In this document: positions 1-11,662 of the stretch, one piece after another
How the letters are laid out: each line of letters opens with the position of its first letter
Numbering within the stretch: position 1 is the stretch's first letter
Assembly (NCBI RefSeq): GCF_034702125.1
Contig: NC_085857.1
Coordinates: forward strand, 53,970,046 to 54,034,045
Origin: Engraulis encrasicolus
Taxonomy: Eukaryota; Chordata; Actinopteri; Clupeiformes; Engraulidae
Direction of reading: 5' to 3'
Length of the DNA stretch: 64,000 nt
Position numbers and translations under genes: made by a program
Notes under the pieces: generated by a model
What the model saw: the letters and a program-made list of their open reading frames with translations, nothing else
Database searches by the model: none
Told to the model about the DNA's origin: nothing

Positions 1-237
1 ACTTTGGTAGCAAGCCGACGATATCACTTTGAGTAAAGGCGTCAGCCTTCAACCCAACTGACATGCCTTCCCATTAAACTTTCGCCCACTTCAAGTGTGT
101 AATAATGTGAACTCACAATGAGTTACTGGCTAATAATTGCATTCATTTCACAGTAACATACTGTGAATTCGTCATATCACAGTTAACTACTGTGCTGTTA
201 GAACAGGTGTTTGCTGGCTCCAGGCCATGATTGATTG

Positions 238-386
238 AGTACACTATGTGGCAGCCTTGGCCTAATGGTTAGGGAGGTGGACTTAAGTTCAGAGAGTTGC
301 AGGTTCAAATCCCTCCAGACCCTACAGTGACCTAGGGACAGCAACCAATGTTGAGTATCGGTATGTCACTTTGGGTAGTGACATCA
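238..386 (+). mobile_element. tRNA-derived SINE with long flanking repeats
   Basis: A-box-like TGGCCTAATGGTTAGGGAGG is followed about 40 bases later by B box GGTTCAAATCC, then a short body. The 23-bp sequence starting TGGCTCCAGGCCATGA lies on both sides (215-237 and 387-409) and is the probable target duplication. Confidence 0.65.
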
Positions 387-712
387 TGGCTCCAGGCCAT
401 GATTGATTGTAATCATTAATTGTCAGGCCTAATTAGAAGAACGTCTATTATAGGAAATGTTGCTAGTTATACTTCCAATAAATGAAGTTGCAAGCAGTGT
501 GCTACACATACACTTTATTGAGTTGGCACCTGCTAATGCTTTTGCGTTGTATGTGCACGCCCAAACACCAGCTTCCAATTTTAAATCAGAATATTGCCAC
601 CTAGTAAACAAAATTAGACTATCTTGTAAAGTGCCATTGCGCAATTGAGAGTCAAATATGCTGCATGACATGATTGACATTGCCTACCATCAACCAGGAA
701 CAATGGTAGTGC

Positions 713-826
713 CCAATCAATCGGTCAATTAGTACCTGACCTCACTTGAGTCCAAAGACTGCCACAACTGCCTGCAGCTGCCAAAGGCCTGATTACTCTG
801 GTCACATGGTTCACTTTCACCTCTAT
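713..826 (+). repeat. dispersed repeat, copy A
   Basis: Matches 5246-5364 with mismatches; both contain TACCTGACCTCAC-like and GGTCACATGGTTCACTT stretches. Family unknown. Confidence 0.55.
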
Positions 827-878
827 ACTCATGAACGGCCATCCGGGTACTTTGCTCTTAAATTTGCGTTACGCCCCT

Positions 879-1016
879 TTATGGGTGAAAACAAACCGAA
901 TGTCTCATTGACTTACATGCTACATCGGCTAGCCTAAATGAACACATTCCATACTTCAGCCACGGCTGTTTGGCTATATTATTTGAACAGCCGGCAACAC
1001 AACACGTTTTCGGCAT
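879..1016 (-). pseudogene. N-terminal THAP-domain fragment
   Basis: From an ATG at 1014-1016 the minus strand reads MPKTCCVAGCSNN, then Lys/Pro/Trp and a Tyr-containing stretch. This is the start of a C2CH THAP zinc finger (first Cys pair spaced CxxxC). The second half of the domain (Cys-x2-His, AVPTIF) is not seen, so it is a first-exon remnant or part of a THAP-bearing transposon. It lies beside a large inverted repeat. Confidence 0.5.
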
Positions 1017-1154
1017 GTTGCGCGTGAACAACGCTTGTCTACAGGTCCGTATCTTTCGTTTATTGAACCCCAACATTACCAATTGACTTGTATGAGTTGT
1101 TTTCCCCCATAAATGGGCGTAACGCACATGGAAAACGTCACGCCGTTCATGAGT

Positions 1155-1910
1155 ATTGAGGCAGTCGGTTCATATGCAAAATAGGGAGGCGGAGCACTCG
1201 GAGGGTCACAGGCAGCCTCAAAATGAATGGCAGTGAATGATAAGCCAGCGTATTGAAGGATAAAACTCGCTGTTTTGAACTTGTAATAGTCCGGGGGAAC
1301 TTTCTTCAAAGTTCACAGCCTGCCTTGTGAATTCAGGGAAATTACAAAAAAGTGGAACAAAAATGCGTGCATCCAGATGACCACGAGCACTTGTAGAATC
1401 CACAGTCCCCCCTATCAGCTCAGTTTGACAGCTGTGAAAACGCTCTCGGAGAAGTTGTATTACGAGAGGTTCCACTCGCCAGGTACGGTGCGCCAACGGA
1501 GGACTGTGCAGACTACATTCCGAATGAATGGGCTGCGCTCTCGTCTCGACAGCGCCCCTAACTGCAGGCATGGGTTAAATAGCAAGAAGGCTGTAAATAG
1601 TGTACCCTCTGAATGCCCCGCTCACTGGGTGCGTTCTGACAGCTGTCAAACTGAGCTGATAGGGGGGGACTGTGGATTCTACAAGTGCTCGTGGTCATCT
1701 GGATGTACGTATGATTATCCCACTTTTGTGTCATTTCCCTGAATTCACGAGGCAGGCTGTGAAAGTTTCCCCGGACGATTATTAGTTCCAAACAGCGAGT
1801 TTTATCCTTCAATACGCGGGCTCCTCGTTCACTGTCATTCATTTTGAGGCTGCCTGTAACCCTCCGAGTGCTCCGCCTCCCTATTTTGCATATGAACCGA
1901 CTGCCTCAAT
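1155..1910. mobile_element. 756-bp element with about 280-bp inverted arms
   Basis: Left arm 1155-1436 and right arm 1637-1910 are reverse complements with scattered differences. Shared blocks include ATTGAGGCAGTCGG, GGAGGCGGAGCACTCGGAGGGT and CCACGAGCACTTGTAGAATCC. The loop is about 200 bp. Family unknown. Confidence 0.75.
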
Positions 1911-2156
1911 GTGAGGAATATTTTTACTGTCACGTCATTATCAAGACTCTTTGCATGGTGGAGTAAGAAGCCGCCGCAATACTGTTTGGGAATCGCTGAT
2001 AGTTACACGCTCACTTTATTACATAACCTGCTGTGAAACATGGTAGCGTCACTTTGTTGTTGACAATGTGTATGTTGGAAGCCTAACGAAGCGGTCACTT
2101 GGTTTTGCTGTGGTGAAAAAAAATGACGAGTGTCCGAAAACAATACCCCACTCTGT

Positions 2157-2714
2157 TAGACAGGTCATCAGCTGGGAAAATTAGGCCTTTCGTCCTACCG
2201 CACTTTTCTCTGTGGATTACTGACCAGAAGCCCTATTGGAAGAAATTAAAACATGGGGCCATGTCAATTTTTGCTCAGAATTCAATAGGGCCGCCATTTT
2301 CCAATCCACTGTGAAAACCCTGACAGGACAATAGGCCATAAATTTCCCAGCCATAGACTCTCTATGTGCATTTCAATCATTATTTTCAGCACTTTCCTTT
2401 GTACATAGCAAGGTGGCCAACCTCATTTTCATTTGTTATAGTTTACTGTAGTCAACCTTTGCAAACATGTATGTAAGGAAATGGGACAGAATAGTGCTGA
2501 AAGTAGTTAATCTTTCATGAATATCATCTTATAGTACAATGTAATAATGCATGAAAACCAGCCATTTTGGAAAATGGCGGCCCTATTGAATTCTGAGCAA
2601 ACATTGACGTGGCCCCAAGTTTTAATCTCTTTCGATAGGCCTTCTGGTCAGTAATCCACAGAGAAAAGTGTGGTAGGACAAAATACCTAATTTTCCCAGC
2701 TAATGACCTGTCTA
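2157..2714. mobile_element. 558-bp element with about 148-bp inverted arms
   Basis: Arms 2157-2304 and 2567-2714 (for example TAGACAGGTCAT / ATGACCTGTCTA, and GGAAAATGGCGG). There is no transposase and no clear target duplication. Confidence 0.75.
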
Positions 2715-2888
2715 TGTCAGACATATCAATCCTAGGCTCCTTTGATGAGTTTCAAGCTGTATTACAGTTAATGCCTTGACATAACTAGAAACGGTTTGGT
2801 GCGAGTTTGGAAAGGGGGGGCCTGTTAAGCATTTAGCAAGGTGGCTCACTGACCGTATCTGTGGACTGGACTGGAGCAATTTGGTGTT

Positions 2889-2911
2889 TGTGTGTGTGTG
2901 TGTGTGTGCGT

Positions 2912-2974
<63 letters not shown>

Positions 2975-2975
2975 C
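2889..2975. repeat. (GT)n microsatellite
   Basis: GT-rich tract with a few GCGTGT variants. Confidence 0.95.
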
Positions 2976-3047
2976 AATGGTATTAATATTTTTTTACATT
3001 GAGATTCACTGGCCAGGGCTCATAATCAAGAATAACGTTAGTTGTCC

Positions 3048-3641
3048 TTAGGTTTGCCAACCGTCCCTTGAAATATGGAATCGTCACGTATTTAGAGATA
3101 AAAGAGATTGAACTGAAACGGGACACGGGACGTTAAAATGCCAGAAAATACATCTAAGTAATGGTACATTTTCTGGGGGAGGACCCCCAGACCTAGGCTG
3201 GTCCTGACCATCCCATAATACTACCATTTCATTTCGTATTTATGGTCTGGCATTTGTTTGCTCTGAAGCGATTGTAGGAAGCAGGAAGTTTACACTCAGT
3301 TATGGTTTGAAATTATTGGACACCTCTCACCCAATCGCTGGCAGTTACTCAACAACAACATAGCGCAGACCAATGGCTCTGGCGCAGATGTGTACGTCAT
3401 TGTCACGAGCGTCCTCCCCCTTTCGCCCCCACGTGGGGGGCGTATTCGCTTATTTGCTGTTTTCTGGGGGGGCGTTGCGATCAAAATTCTACTGCTCCGG
3501 GCACTCCACAGAGAAGCACGGCCAGACTACAGTAGTGGAGCCAATCCTTTGGCGGAAGTACGTAGGATGGCTCGCGAGGCTACCCCAGACCCCCCATCAC
3601 GATGAAGTGTCCCCTATTTTCCATTGACAGTTGGCAACCCT
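3048..3641. mobile_element. hAT-like relic
   Basis: Ends TTAGGTTTGCCAACC / GTTGGCAACCCT are an imperfect inverted pair. They are flanked by AGTTGTCC (3040-3047) and AGTTGTCT (3642-3649), an 8-bp target duplication with one change. Confidence 0.5.
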
Positions 3642-3649
3642 AGTTGTCT

Positions 3650-5245
3650 TCTCGTATACCTCCAGACATATGTCGTAAGTTTTGAGACAACATTTCTTCA
3701 TTAATATTAACCATTCATTTATTGCAAAATGACATAAAAACATATCCTGTACAATTGTATGTTTATACTGACTGTGTTAGGGTTTCTGTGCAATTCTGGG
3801 ACCTAGAGCTCTGCGTCCACCAAGGACAGCTGCCCTGTCGTAAACTTAGCTACACTGTAAGAAAATTCCCCTGCAAAATAACGGCAGTTACTGGCAATTA
3901 TATTTACCTGTAATTCTACTGTTATTTCACACCAAACATCAAATACAGCTCAGTGCTGTTTAATGTATCACAGTATATAACATTTTTTCAGCAGCAATTG
4001 AACTGTCAAATATCAGTACTCTACAGAGCGTTTACAGTATTAGTATTGTTAAACTAATAGTGCTCTACAATATTTATACAGTAGTATAAGTAAAATAACA
4101 GTACATTTCAGTTAAAAAGTTGAATTGTACTGTGAGATGACAGGCAAATACTGGGTCATAGTTGCATTCATGAATATGGCCATGGCAACTTCCCACCCCA
4201 CCCATCATTCTCCATAACTGTGGTACCCTGGCCATGTTACCACCCCACCCTCCCATCATTCACCATGACTGGAGTGCCTTGAGCATGATACTATGGGGCT
4301 ATGCTTTATTGAGATAATGGTTTGCGTTGGTCCTTTGAAAGTGTGGGCATGAATACAATTTCAGAGTATGCAGTGCTATGTTACAATGACAATGGGAGTG
4401 TGCGAGGTGGGCTTTTTACTGTATCTCTTGATGAGCCAATGATGAATAAAGCATTGGTCAGTCTTTAAAAACGTAATTTGCACAAAGTAGCACAGCAAAC
4501 AAGCAGCACTACAAGCTAGCTCTCAAAACAATGCCAAACAAAACAAAACAAACAACATTTGCAGCAGGCACATTATATGCAACAATGCCACAAATTATGC
4601 CACATACAGCAAGCTTTCACAAAGAGGAAAGTATGCAAGCATGTAAGCAAGCTTGTAGGCAAGCAAGTGCTATGCTGTGTCATGCAGGCCAGCCAGCAGG
4701 CAGGTAAGCAACTGAAGTGTTGATAGTCCAGACTGTTCTCTGTAAACGAAAATATTGGAAAATACCGTTAAGTGGGATGAAGTAGTCAAGAAACGGTACA
4801 TGACTTTATTTTTCACTGGTGTCATATGTACAGAGCAAATTTTACAGTAAACCTCTTCAAAATTCAGAATATCCTTTCTTACATTCCTCCTACCCAACAG
4901 AAAGCAATGGAGGTTATAATGAATTAAATATTAATTACTCCACAGAAAACTGATTGCCTGTCTGCTTGGCTCCAGGTGCCTCCACGTTGTAGATTTGACA
5001 ACAGTGAAGCTGGCAACTGAATAAACTGTGCAACAGTTAAGGACTGCAAATGGCAACACTTTGCACATTTTGCAGTAATTCACTGTAACTTATATATTAA
5101 CAGCCTACAGTTTAGCCACATTTAATGTGTAAAATATACATATAGGCTAGTATAATTTGAAAAAGTCTACCTGGGACAGTAAACCCTTGATTCAGTCTCT
5201 TAGAAGTAGCCCAGTCTATTGAAACTGTCATTCTACCCCATCCAA
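3650..5245. other. AT-rich interval, no gene
   Basis: About 4145-4410 is a decayed SINE of the same family as 41915 (shared CATGACTG...GAGCATG, CAATTTC and ACAATGACAATGGGAGT blocks). The rest shows short CAGTA/TACTG-rich stretches and an AAGCAAGC-rich patch near 4640. No coding frame is convincing. Confidence 0.5.
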
Positions 5246-5364
5246 ATCAATCTGTCAATCAATTCCTGACCTCACCTGAGTGCTAAGGGCTGTCATGCAA
5301 TGATTAACTTACTGCCTGCACCTGCCAAATGCTTCATCACTCGGGTCACATGGTTCACTTGAAC
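5246..5364 (+). repeat. dispersed repeat, copy B
   Basis: Partner of 713-826, in the same orientation and diverged. Confidence 0.55.
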
Positions 5365-5914
5365 ATGTATTTAAACCGGGACTGTTGCATTGTACTGCTC
5401 ACTGGTTGCTAGCTAGCTGGCTGGCTGGTTGTAAGGCTGGTCGGCCGGCCGCCCCGGCCGGGCCAGCAGGTCACGTTGTAAGGGTGGCTGTATGGCTTGC
5501 TAACTAGCTTGTTTGTTAGCTTGCTTGCCCCGCTAGCTGTGGCCTTCATTTTCTTCAAGGTTATTTCGAGGCCTTTTTTAAATAAAGAATGCATTTGCAT
5601 CATACCCTTCATGATGATGATGATGATACTGGACTGGTCCACCTGCCAGCACTAGACAATCTGGCAATTGTGCATTATTTACGCCCGTATCTTAAGACCA
5701 GTGTAGGCTAGCCTACTTATTGGGCTCATCGAGGTTGAGAATGCCCATGCCCTGGTTAAGCATGTCATTTAGACTGTCAACAATATGCCCATTTTATCTT
5801 ATTACTGAAATGAAAAATAAATACAAATAAATGAAAAGGGTAGCCTACTATGTTGCATCTGAAGTTTAAAACTATCTTTTTATTGGAATGTAGCCTATGC
5901 TGTTGGTAACCAAT

Positions 5915-5920
5915 TATTAC

Positions 5921-5984
<64 letters not shown>

Positions 5985-6057
5985 ACATAATGATAGCAAC
6001 AACTACAATAATAATAATAATAATATATTTTTATTAAATAATAATAATAACAAAATG

Positions 6058-6100
<43 letters not shown>

Positions 6101-6115
6101 TAACAATAATATACA
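5915..6115. repeat. (ATT)n/(AAT)n compound microsatellite
   Basis: An ATT run of about 70 bp, a mixed spacer, then AAT/AATAAC runs. The two halves are inverted with respect to each other, so the tract can fold. The minus-strand poly-Leu/Ile frame over it is meaningless. Confidence 0.95.
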
Positions 6116-6383
6116 TAAAAGCATTTTAAAACCTTCTAAAACTGCGATGTTAGGAAAATTGGGTGCACCCAACTTTTGTGCTGGTGCACCCTAGAAAAAA
6201 AGTTGGGCGCATCAGTGCAACCAGTGCAAAAAGGTAGTCTAGAGCCCTGCCTATGTCATTTAAACAAAAAACTTGGAATGATTACTATTGCAATTTGCCC
6301 CATGTCAAACGCTAGATTCACTGCCCTAAAATACAGATTTTTTTAAACATTTTTTTTACTAACGTCTTTGTTTACTAACGTCT

Positions 6384-6600
6384 TTGTTTGCAGGATGAGT
6401 ATTGTGCCAATTTACAGTTGGGGTGTGGCATTAAAACCTGCCATGATGAGTTTACCCAGACTGCATGCACGCAATGTACAAGACAACCATCTGTACACCT
6501 GCTAACATCCTGGAGGATTGTTGCCTATCAGCAAATAAGTATCCTGGTCTATGTCAAGATAAATATGGCTAAAACCATATTGACTTGGTTTAACATGTGA
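6384..6600 (+). repeat. dispersed 215-bp repeat, inverted relative to the array
   Basis: This is the same sequence that opens each tandem unit (10712-10910, 14442-14660, 23613-23831, 27073-27291), here reversed. Its reading in this direction contains LGCGIKTCHDEFTQT in every copy. It is preceded by a duplicated CTAACGTCTTTGTTTA and a TTTGCAG. The frame is probably incidental, though it has been kept open. Confidence 0.75.
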
Positions 6601-6699
6601 CTGAACTCTGTTTTTGCACAGTTAACTCCAGACGCCTTCATAAAAAACACACAGACAGACAGACATTATTGATTTTGTTGTTGTTGCACAGGTCCTTCT

Positions 6700-7579
6700 C
6701 AAATAATTAGCATATTGTGATTAAAGTTCATTCTTTTCCATTATACAATGATACAAATTAAACTTTCATATATTTTAGATTCATTGCACACCAACTGAAA
6801 TATTACAGGTCTTGTATTGTTTCAATACTGATTATTTTGGCATACAGCTAATGAAAACCCAAAATTCCTATCTAAAAAAAATGCATATAATGATGACTAA
6901 CTTCTCTAAACAAGCTATTGATCTAATCATCTGAATCAATGACTTAACTCTAAACACTTGGAAAAGATTCCTGAGGTTTTTTTTTTTTTTTTAAGTCCCA
7001 GCCTTGTTCATTACTGCTGACCTGACTTTGTTTAACATTGAAGTCAATGGCAATGGCATTGCATGAGAGTTATGGAATCCCAGATATCTTCAATGCTTTG
7101 CTTTTAGCTGTTTTCTGTTTCTTACCATGTTTAGGTGATTTGGTGGTTATCTGCATTCTAATTCACCAGACATAACATCCCATTCATTTTCAATGGGGTT
7201 TCATTTCTGGCAAATTAGAATGCCCATAACCACCAAATAACCAAAATGTTGAATGGAAATCTATGGGGTATAATGAAGAGGGAAGTGTGGGTCACCAGAT
7301 CAAAGACAGCAAAGCATTGAAGATATCTGGGATTCCATAACTCTCATGCAATGCCATTGCCATTGACTTCAATGTTAAACAAAGTCAGGTCAGCAGTAAT
7401 GAACAAGGCTGGGATTTTTTTTTTTTAAACCTCAGGAATCTTTTCCAAGTGTTTAGAGTTAAGTCATTGATTCAGATGATTAGATCAATAGCTTGTTTAG
7501 AGAAGTTAGTCATTATATGCATTTTTTTTAGATAGGAATTTTGGGTTTTCATTAGGCCTAGCTGTATGCCAAAATAATA
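6700..7579. mobile_element. Tc1/mariner-end fold-back (giant palindrome)
   Basis: The sequence from 6704 (AGCATATTGTGATTAAAGTTC onward) resembles the 5' end of a common fish Tc1-type transposon up to GACCTGACTTTG. From 6831 to 7102 it is repeated in reverse at 7308-7579 around a centre at 7205. The inner 200 bp also has a weaker inverted pair. No transposase remains. Confidence 0.75.
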
Positions 7580-7912
7580 ATTAAATAATAATAATGTTCG
7601 CTTCGCCAAGTCCATTTTCGATTGATATCGGGACACCTCAAAGGTTGTTATTCCGCTTATTACCTGGTTGCCAGCATTTAAGTATTAATTTATTAATAGA
7701 AAGTAGATTAACCACTGGTGAACCACTGGTTCGTTGCTATGGGCACCACTTCCTAATCTAGTGAGACGCACTTCTATCGGACGTGCGTAGAACATTTGGG
7801 CGACTCGACAACCAAATGCAATAGAACGAACGACTGCGGTTTACACTTGGCTACCAAATGCGATCGAATTAACTACTGGGTCTTGGCCATAGCAAACTCC
7901 AGTTTAGAATTG

Positions 7913-8406
7913 TGGTGCATTCCAGTCCCAAGCCATCCTAGTAGGAGATCGCACGTATCCTACCTGGATATTTCAGCTGCCGTTCCTGACAGTTGAAGTG
8001 GAAGTTCTACATCCATGGCAACCGCCGCGGTTCAGCTGACTTTAGCGAGGTGTTTTGATACGAGCCAAAAAAGCCATAATAGTTATTACTCTGTCATATG
8101 TTACATTTATGTTGACACAATATCATGTAATAACACAAAGTTTATGCTGAGTAAAAATTGCTGTGTTTGGAACAGCTGCACAAAAGAGAAATGGAGTTTC
8201 AGTATTTATTGACATTATAAATAACGGCTCCATGGGGGCCGCCATTATTGTCCGACTTCGATTTGTTGAGGTGGGGGTAGTGCGAGTCACCCCGACCTCG
8301 CCAGTTGGAGCTCCCACTTCGACTGGCGTTCCGGAGTGTTTTTTCGTAGTAGGAGGTAGGATAAGTGCAATCTCCTACTAGGATGATTTGGGACTGGAAT
8401 GCACCA
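7913..8406. mobile_element. non-autonomous TIR element, copy A
   Basis: Ends TGGTGCATTCCAGTCCCAA / TTGGGACTGGAATGCACCA extend as an inverted repeat of about 45 bp. The interior 8107-8406 matches 47399-47681, a second copy lacking the left end. No clean target duplication. Confidence 0.7.
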
Positions 8407-8563
8407 TTAGTAACGGCAGTTCCACAGACAGTTATGAAAAGAAGCAGCTTAAGCCTGCACGCCCGCATGACATCATAGGTGTCCTGTTCTCGGGGAATAA
8501 TGGACACCTGCTCAGCCAATCAGAAGACGTTAGGTCTGCTCATCGGGTGATAAACAGGCCTAA

Positions 8564-8907
8564 CCGCAGAAATACACTAGCGGCGATCTGAGCGAGTCGA
8601 GCGACGGAAGTAATTGACTTTGTATTGAGTCGAGAGACAAAAGCGATTCTGGAGACTAGAGCGATTTGCGCGACGAGCGCGACAATTTGAAGTTGAAATC
8701 TTTTCAACTTTCTATGACGCGGTTAGGCGACAAGCCGAGACAGCCAATGACTGCATAGAGGTCAGTGACCACAGCCAATAGGAATGCTTGAATGCTTTGC
8801 CTTCTGCCTGTACGGACATACTCTTGTCTCCTCAATCGCTTGTATCGCTTGCTGCTAGTTCTACACTCTGTCGCTTGAATCGCATCGCCGCTGGTGTATT
8901 TCTGCGG
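8564..8907. mobile_element. PIF/Harbinger-type MITE
   Basis: A 344-bp element with ends CCGCAGAAATACACTAGCGG / CCGCTGGTGTATTTCTGCGG. It is flanked by TAA (8561-8563 and 8908-8910), the 3-bp TWA duplication typical of Harbinger. Confidence 0.8.
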
Positions 8908-8910
8908 TAA

Positions 8911-10009
8911 TTCTGTAGGCCTATGATATGGTATACTGCAATTATTGTCACTTTATTTATTGAGCAATATATAGGCTATACTGGGTAGGCTATATATTGA
9001 AATATGTATAGTATCATATACTGTAGGCTTATATTAGTCAGAGACAGACACAGTTTGTTCATGAATTTTAAAGTCAAGTGTACTTTTTTGTTTCTCAAGT
9101 TTCTAAATACACTGTCTTGTAACACATTACACAATACAATAATACAATATTTTTTCCATAAGGGTTTGTTAAGTCAGAATGACTTCAGTGATTGCATTGA
9201 TGGCATTGTTATATTAACAGATAATATTAATTAAAAATTATGCTTCTTTGTTTATTATGCTCATCAGGTTTGTTGGTTGGGTCAAGGGAACAGGCTAGAA
9301 CAGTTGGTGATCACAGCAGCAATAAGCACAATAAGAACCAGGCATTTTCCATGTTAAATAAACTATTAAACCATTATTATTTAGGATTGTAGTCTAGTCC
9401 TATATTAAGAAATAAAAACAGCTGGACTTACCAGAGCTGAAATATCCTCCCATTGCTAAATCTAAAGATTGAATTAGGAAATCTGAAAAAAAGAAACAGA
9501 CAAGAAGAAGCAAACCTTGCCTTCTGCGTATGGAATTCTGTTATAATTGTACACGTCACGTTGTACAAGTGTTAGTGGTAGTCGGATGCACCTGTCAGTT
9601 TAATTCAGTGTTGTAGTCTACTTTTTTATGGTGGGCATACTGTATATTTGAGCATTTTTGAAGTGGGCATACTGTATATATTTGTGCCATTCAAAGTAAT
9701 GGATCAATCAATTTTAAGTGGGTATACTGAAATCCCTGAAATTTAGAAGTGGGTATACTCCGTATACCCGCGTTCTACGTAGACTACACCACTGGTTTAA
9801 TTTAACTTTTTACTGTCTGTTCTTTCTATTCTACAGCTCCGGAATTAGTTAGTGTTGTATCTTATGACACTAAACTGACAGCTCTCGCAATGCTATTTGA
9901 AGTCTATTTCAATTGTGAAAAAAGATGACATTATAGGAGGGAATGCTTTTGAATGAATTTAAGCAAAACTGCATCTATCTCCATAACAAGCACCAAGTTA
10001 ATTACTAAT
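8911..10009. other. AT-rich interval with one MITE
   Basis: Apart from the hAT MITE at 9606-9794 I see no gene or RNA signal. Confidence 0.5.
9606..9794. mobile_element. hAT-type MITE
   Basis: A 189-bp element with ends CAGTGTTGTAGTCTAC / GTAGACTACACCACTG and a perfect 8-bp target duplication GTTTAATT at 9598-9605 and 9795-9802. It contains several GTGGGCATACTGTATA-like subrepeats. Confidence 0.9.
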
Positions 10010-10242
10010 CTGCCCTACAAAGCAAACTATGCTTATACTATGACTTTAATGCCATATATATCATAATCTAAAGTTGAATAAAATGATTGATCTGCAAAAA
10101 AGGTGGTAATATAAAGTAACAAAACTGTCACATGTCAATAATCTCCCAAAAGCCACTTATACCGGATTGCACTGTAATTTTAAAATCAATTTACTCATTT
10201 TTGAGTTCTGTGCAGTTACTGCATTTTTGCTTTGTAGGGCAG
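10010..10242. mobile_element. 233-bp MITE, copy 1
   Basis: Ends CTGCCCTACAAAGCAAA / TTTGCTTTGTAGGGCAG, flanked by TAAT on both sides (10006-10009 and 10243-10246). Same length and ends as 21421-21653. Confidence 0.82.
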
Positions 10243-11203
10243 TAATGTAGTCTTACACACGTATAGGACTACATCTAACAACAAAAAGGAAATACATCCG
10301 TAAATGAATAAATAAAGAGTCATATATTCCATTTACACTGGTGATGACCATGAAGACATTGTTCATCCTTTTGCTGCATGGCCTGCATCTACAAAACTTT
10401 TTCATAGTCAAACACAGACATTATTGTTGACTGAACAACAGACTAGCTGTGCCATATATCGTGTATAAAAACATCAAATTATTACATGTTTTAATGACAA
10501 GAGCAATGACTTACCGTTGTATTGCTTGAACCTTACAGTCAGCCTGATTCAATGAAGATTACTGTGTCTTTGTTCTGGATCTGTATTCAAGTGGTTCTTC
10601 TGTCGTTTTTTCCCCCTACTAGTATTTGCATGTGCACGAGTAGGCCTTGGGTACACCTAACTGTGATACTGCAAAGAATGGTGTTTTTCACGTCAGCAAG
10701 AGTGTCCAAATTCAAAATGACTGAAACAAGTTGAGCTGGTTTTTAGCCACATAGACCAGGACATTTATTTGCTGATAGGCAACAATCCTCCAGGATGTTG
10801 GCAGGTGTATCAGATTGTCTTGGATATTGCGTGCATGCAGTCTGGGTAAACTCATCATGGCAGGTTTTAATGCCACACCCTAACTGGTGGTATCCATTAC
10901 GCTGGCAGAACACTCACAGTAAAAAATAAAATATAAAAAAGTGTTCTGTATTTGGTCATTTATAATGTTTTCATACTTACTGAAATGAACTATATTTCTA
11001 AAGTTGTTGCAGTGTTTTCCATCTCAACCTCGCTTTCTTTCATATTGAAATACAACACCTTATGCAATTATTCGTTTTCATTATTCTCATAAAGCTGTTG
11101 ACATACAGATTCCCATTAATTACACGCCACTACACAACTATAACATTTCTATTGATATAGTGCTGTCAATCGATTACAAATTTTAATCACATCAAATCAC
11201 AAG

Positions 11204-11350
<147 letters not shown>

Positions 11351-11618
11351 TTTATGTACTTTATTTGATTCCACATTACAAGTTAAAATCAATAGGAACC
11401 AAATATGATGAATAATCCAACAACTATTTTGACCAAAAGACACATCTTGTTATGGAAATGCATCATTAAGGATACAGGAAACATCTTCTCTTCCAGATGA
11501 ACATGCTCCCTATAACAGCTGATATTGAGCAGTATTTAGCTAGCTGTCTGGCCCGTCTTTTACTTAGTCCACTGATGTTGAGTCCACTGACCACCAGCCT
11601 ATGCACATGGCCTAGATG

Positions 11619-11662
<44 letters not shown>

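Noticed and set aside
5777..6172. Leu/Ile-rich 131-codon frame
   Set aside because: Translation of the (ATT)n microsatellite.
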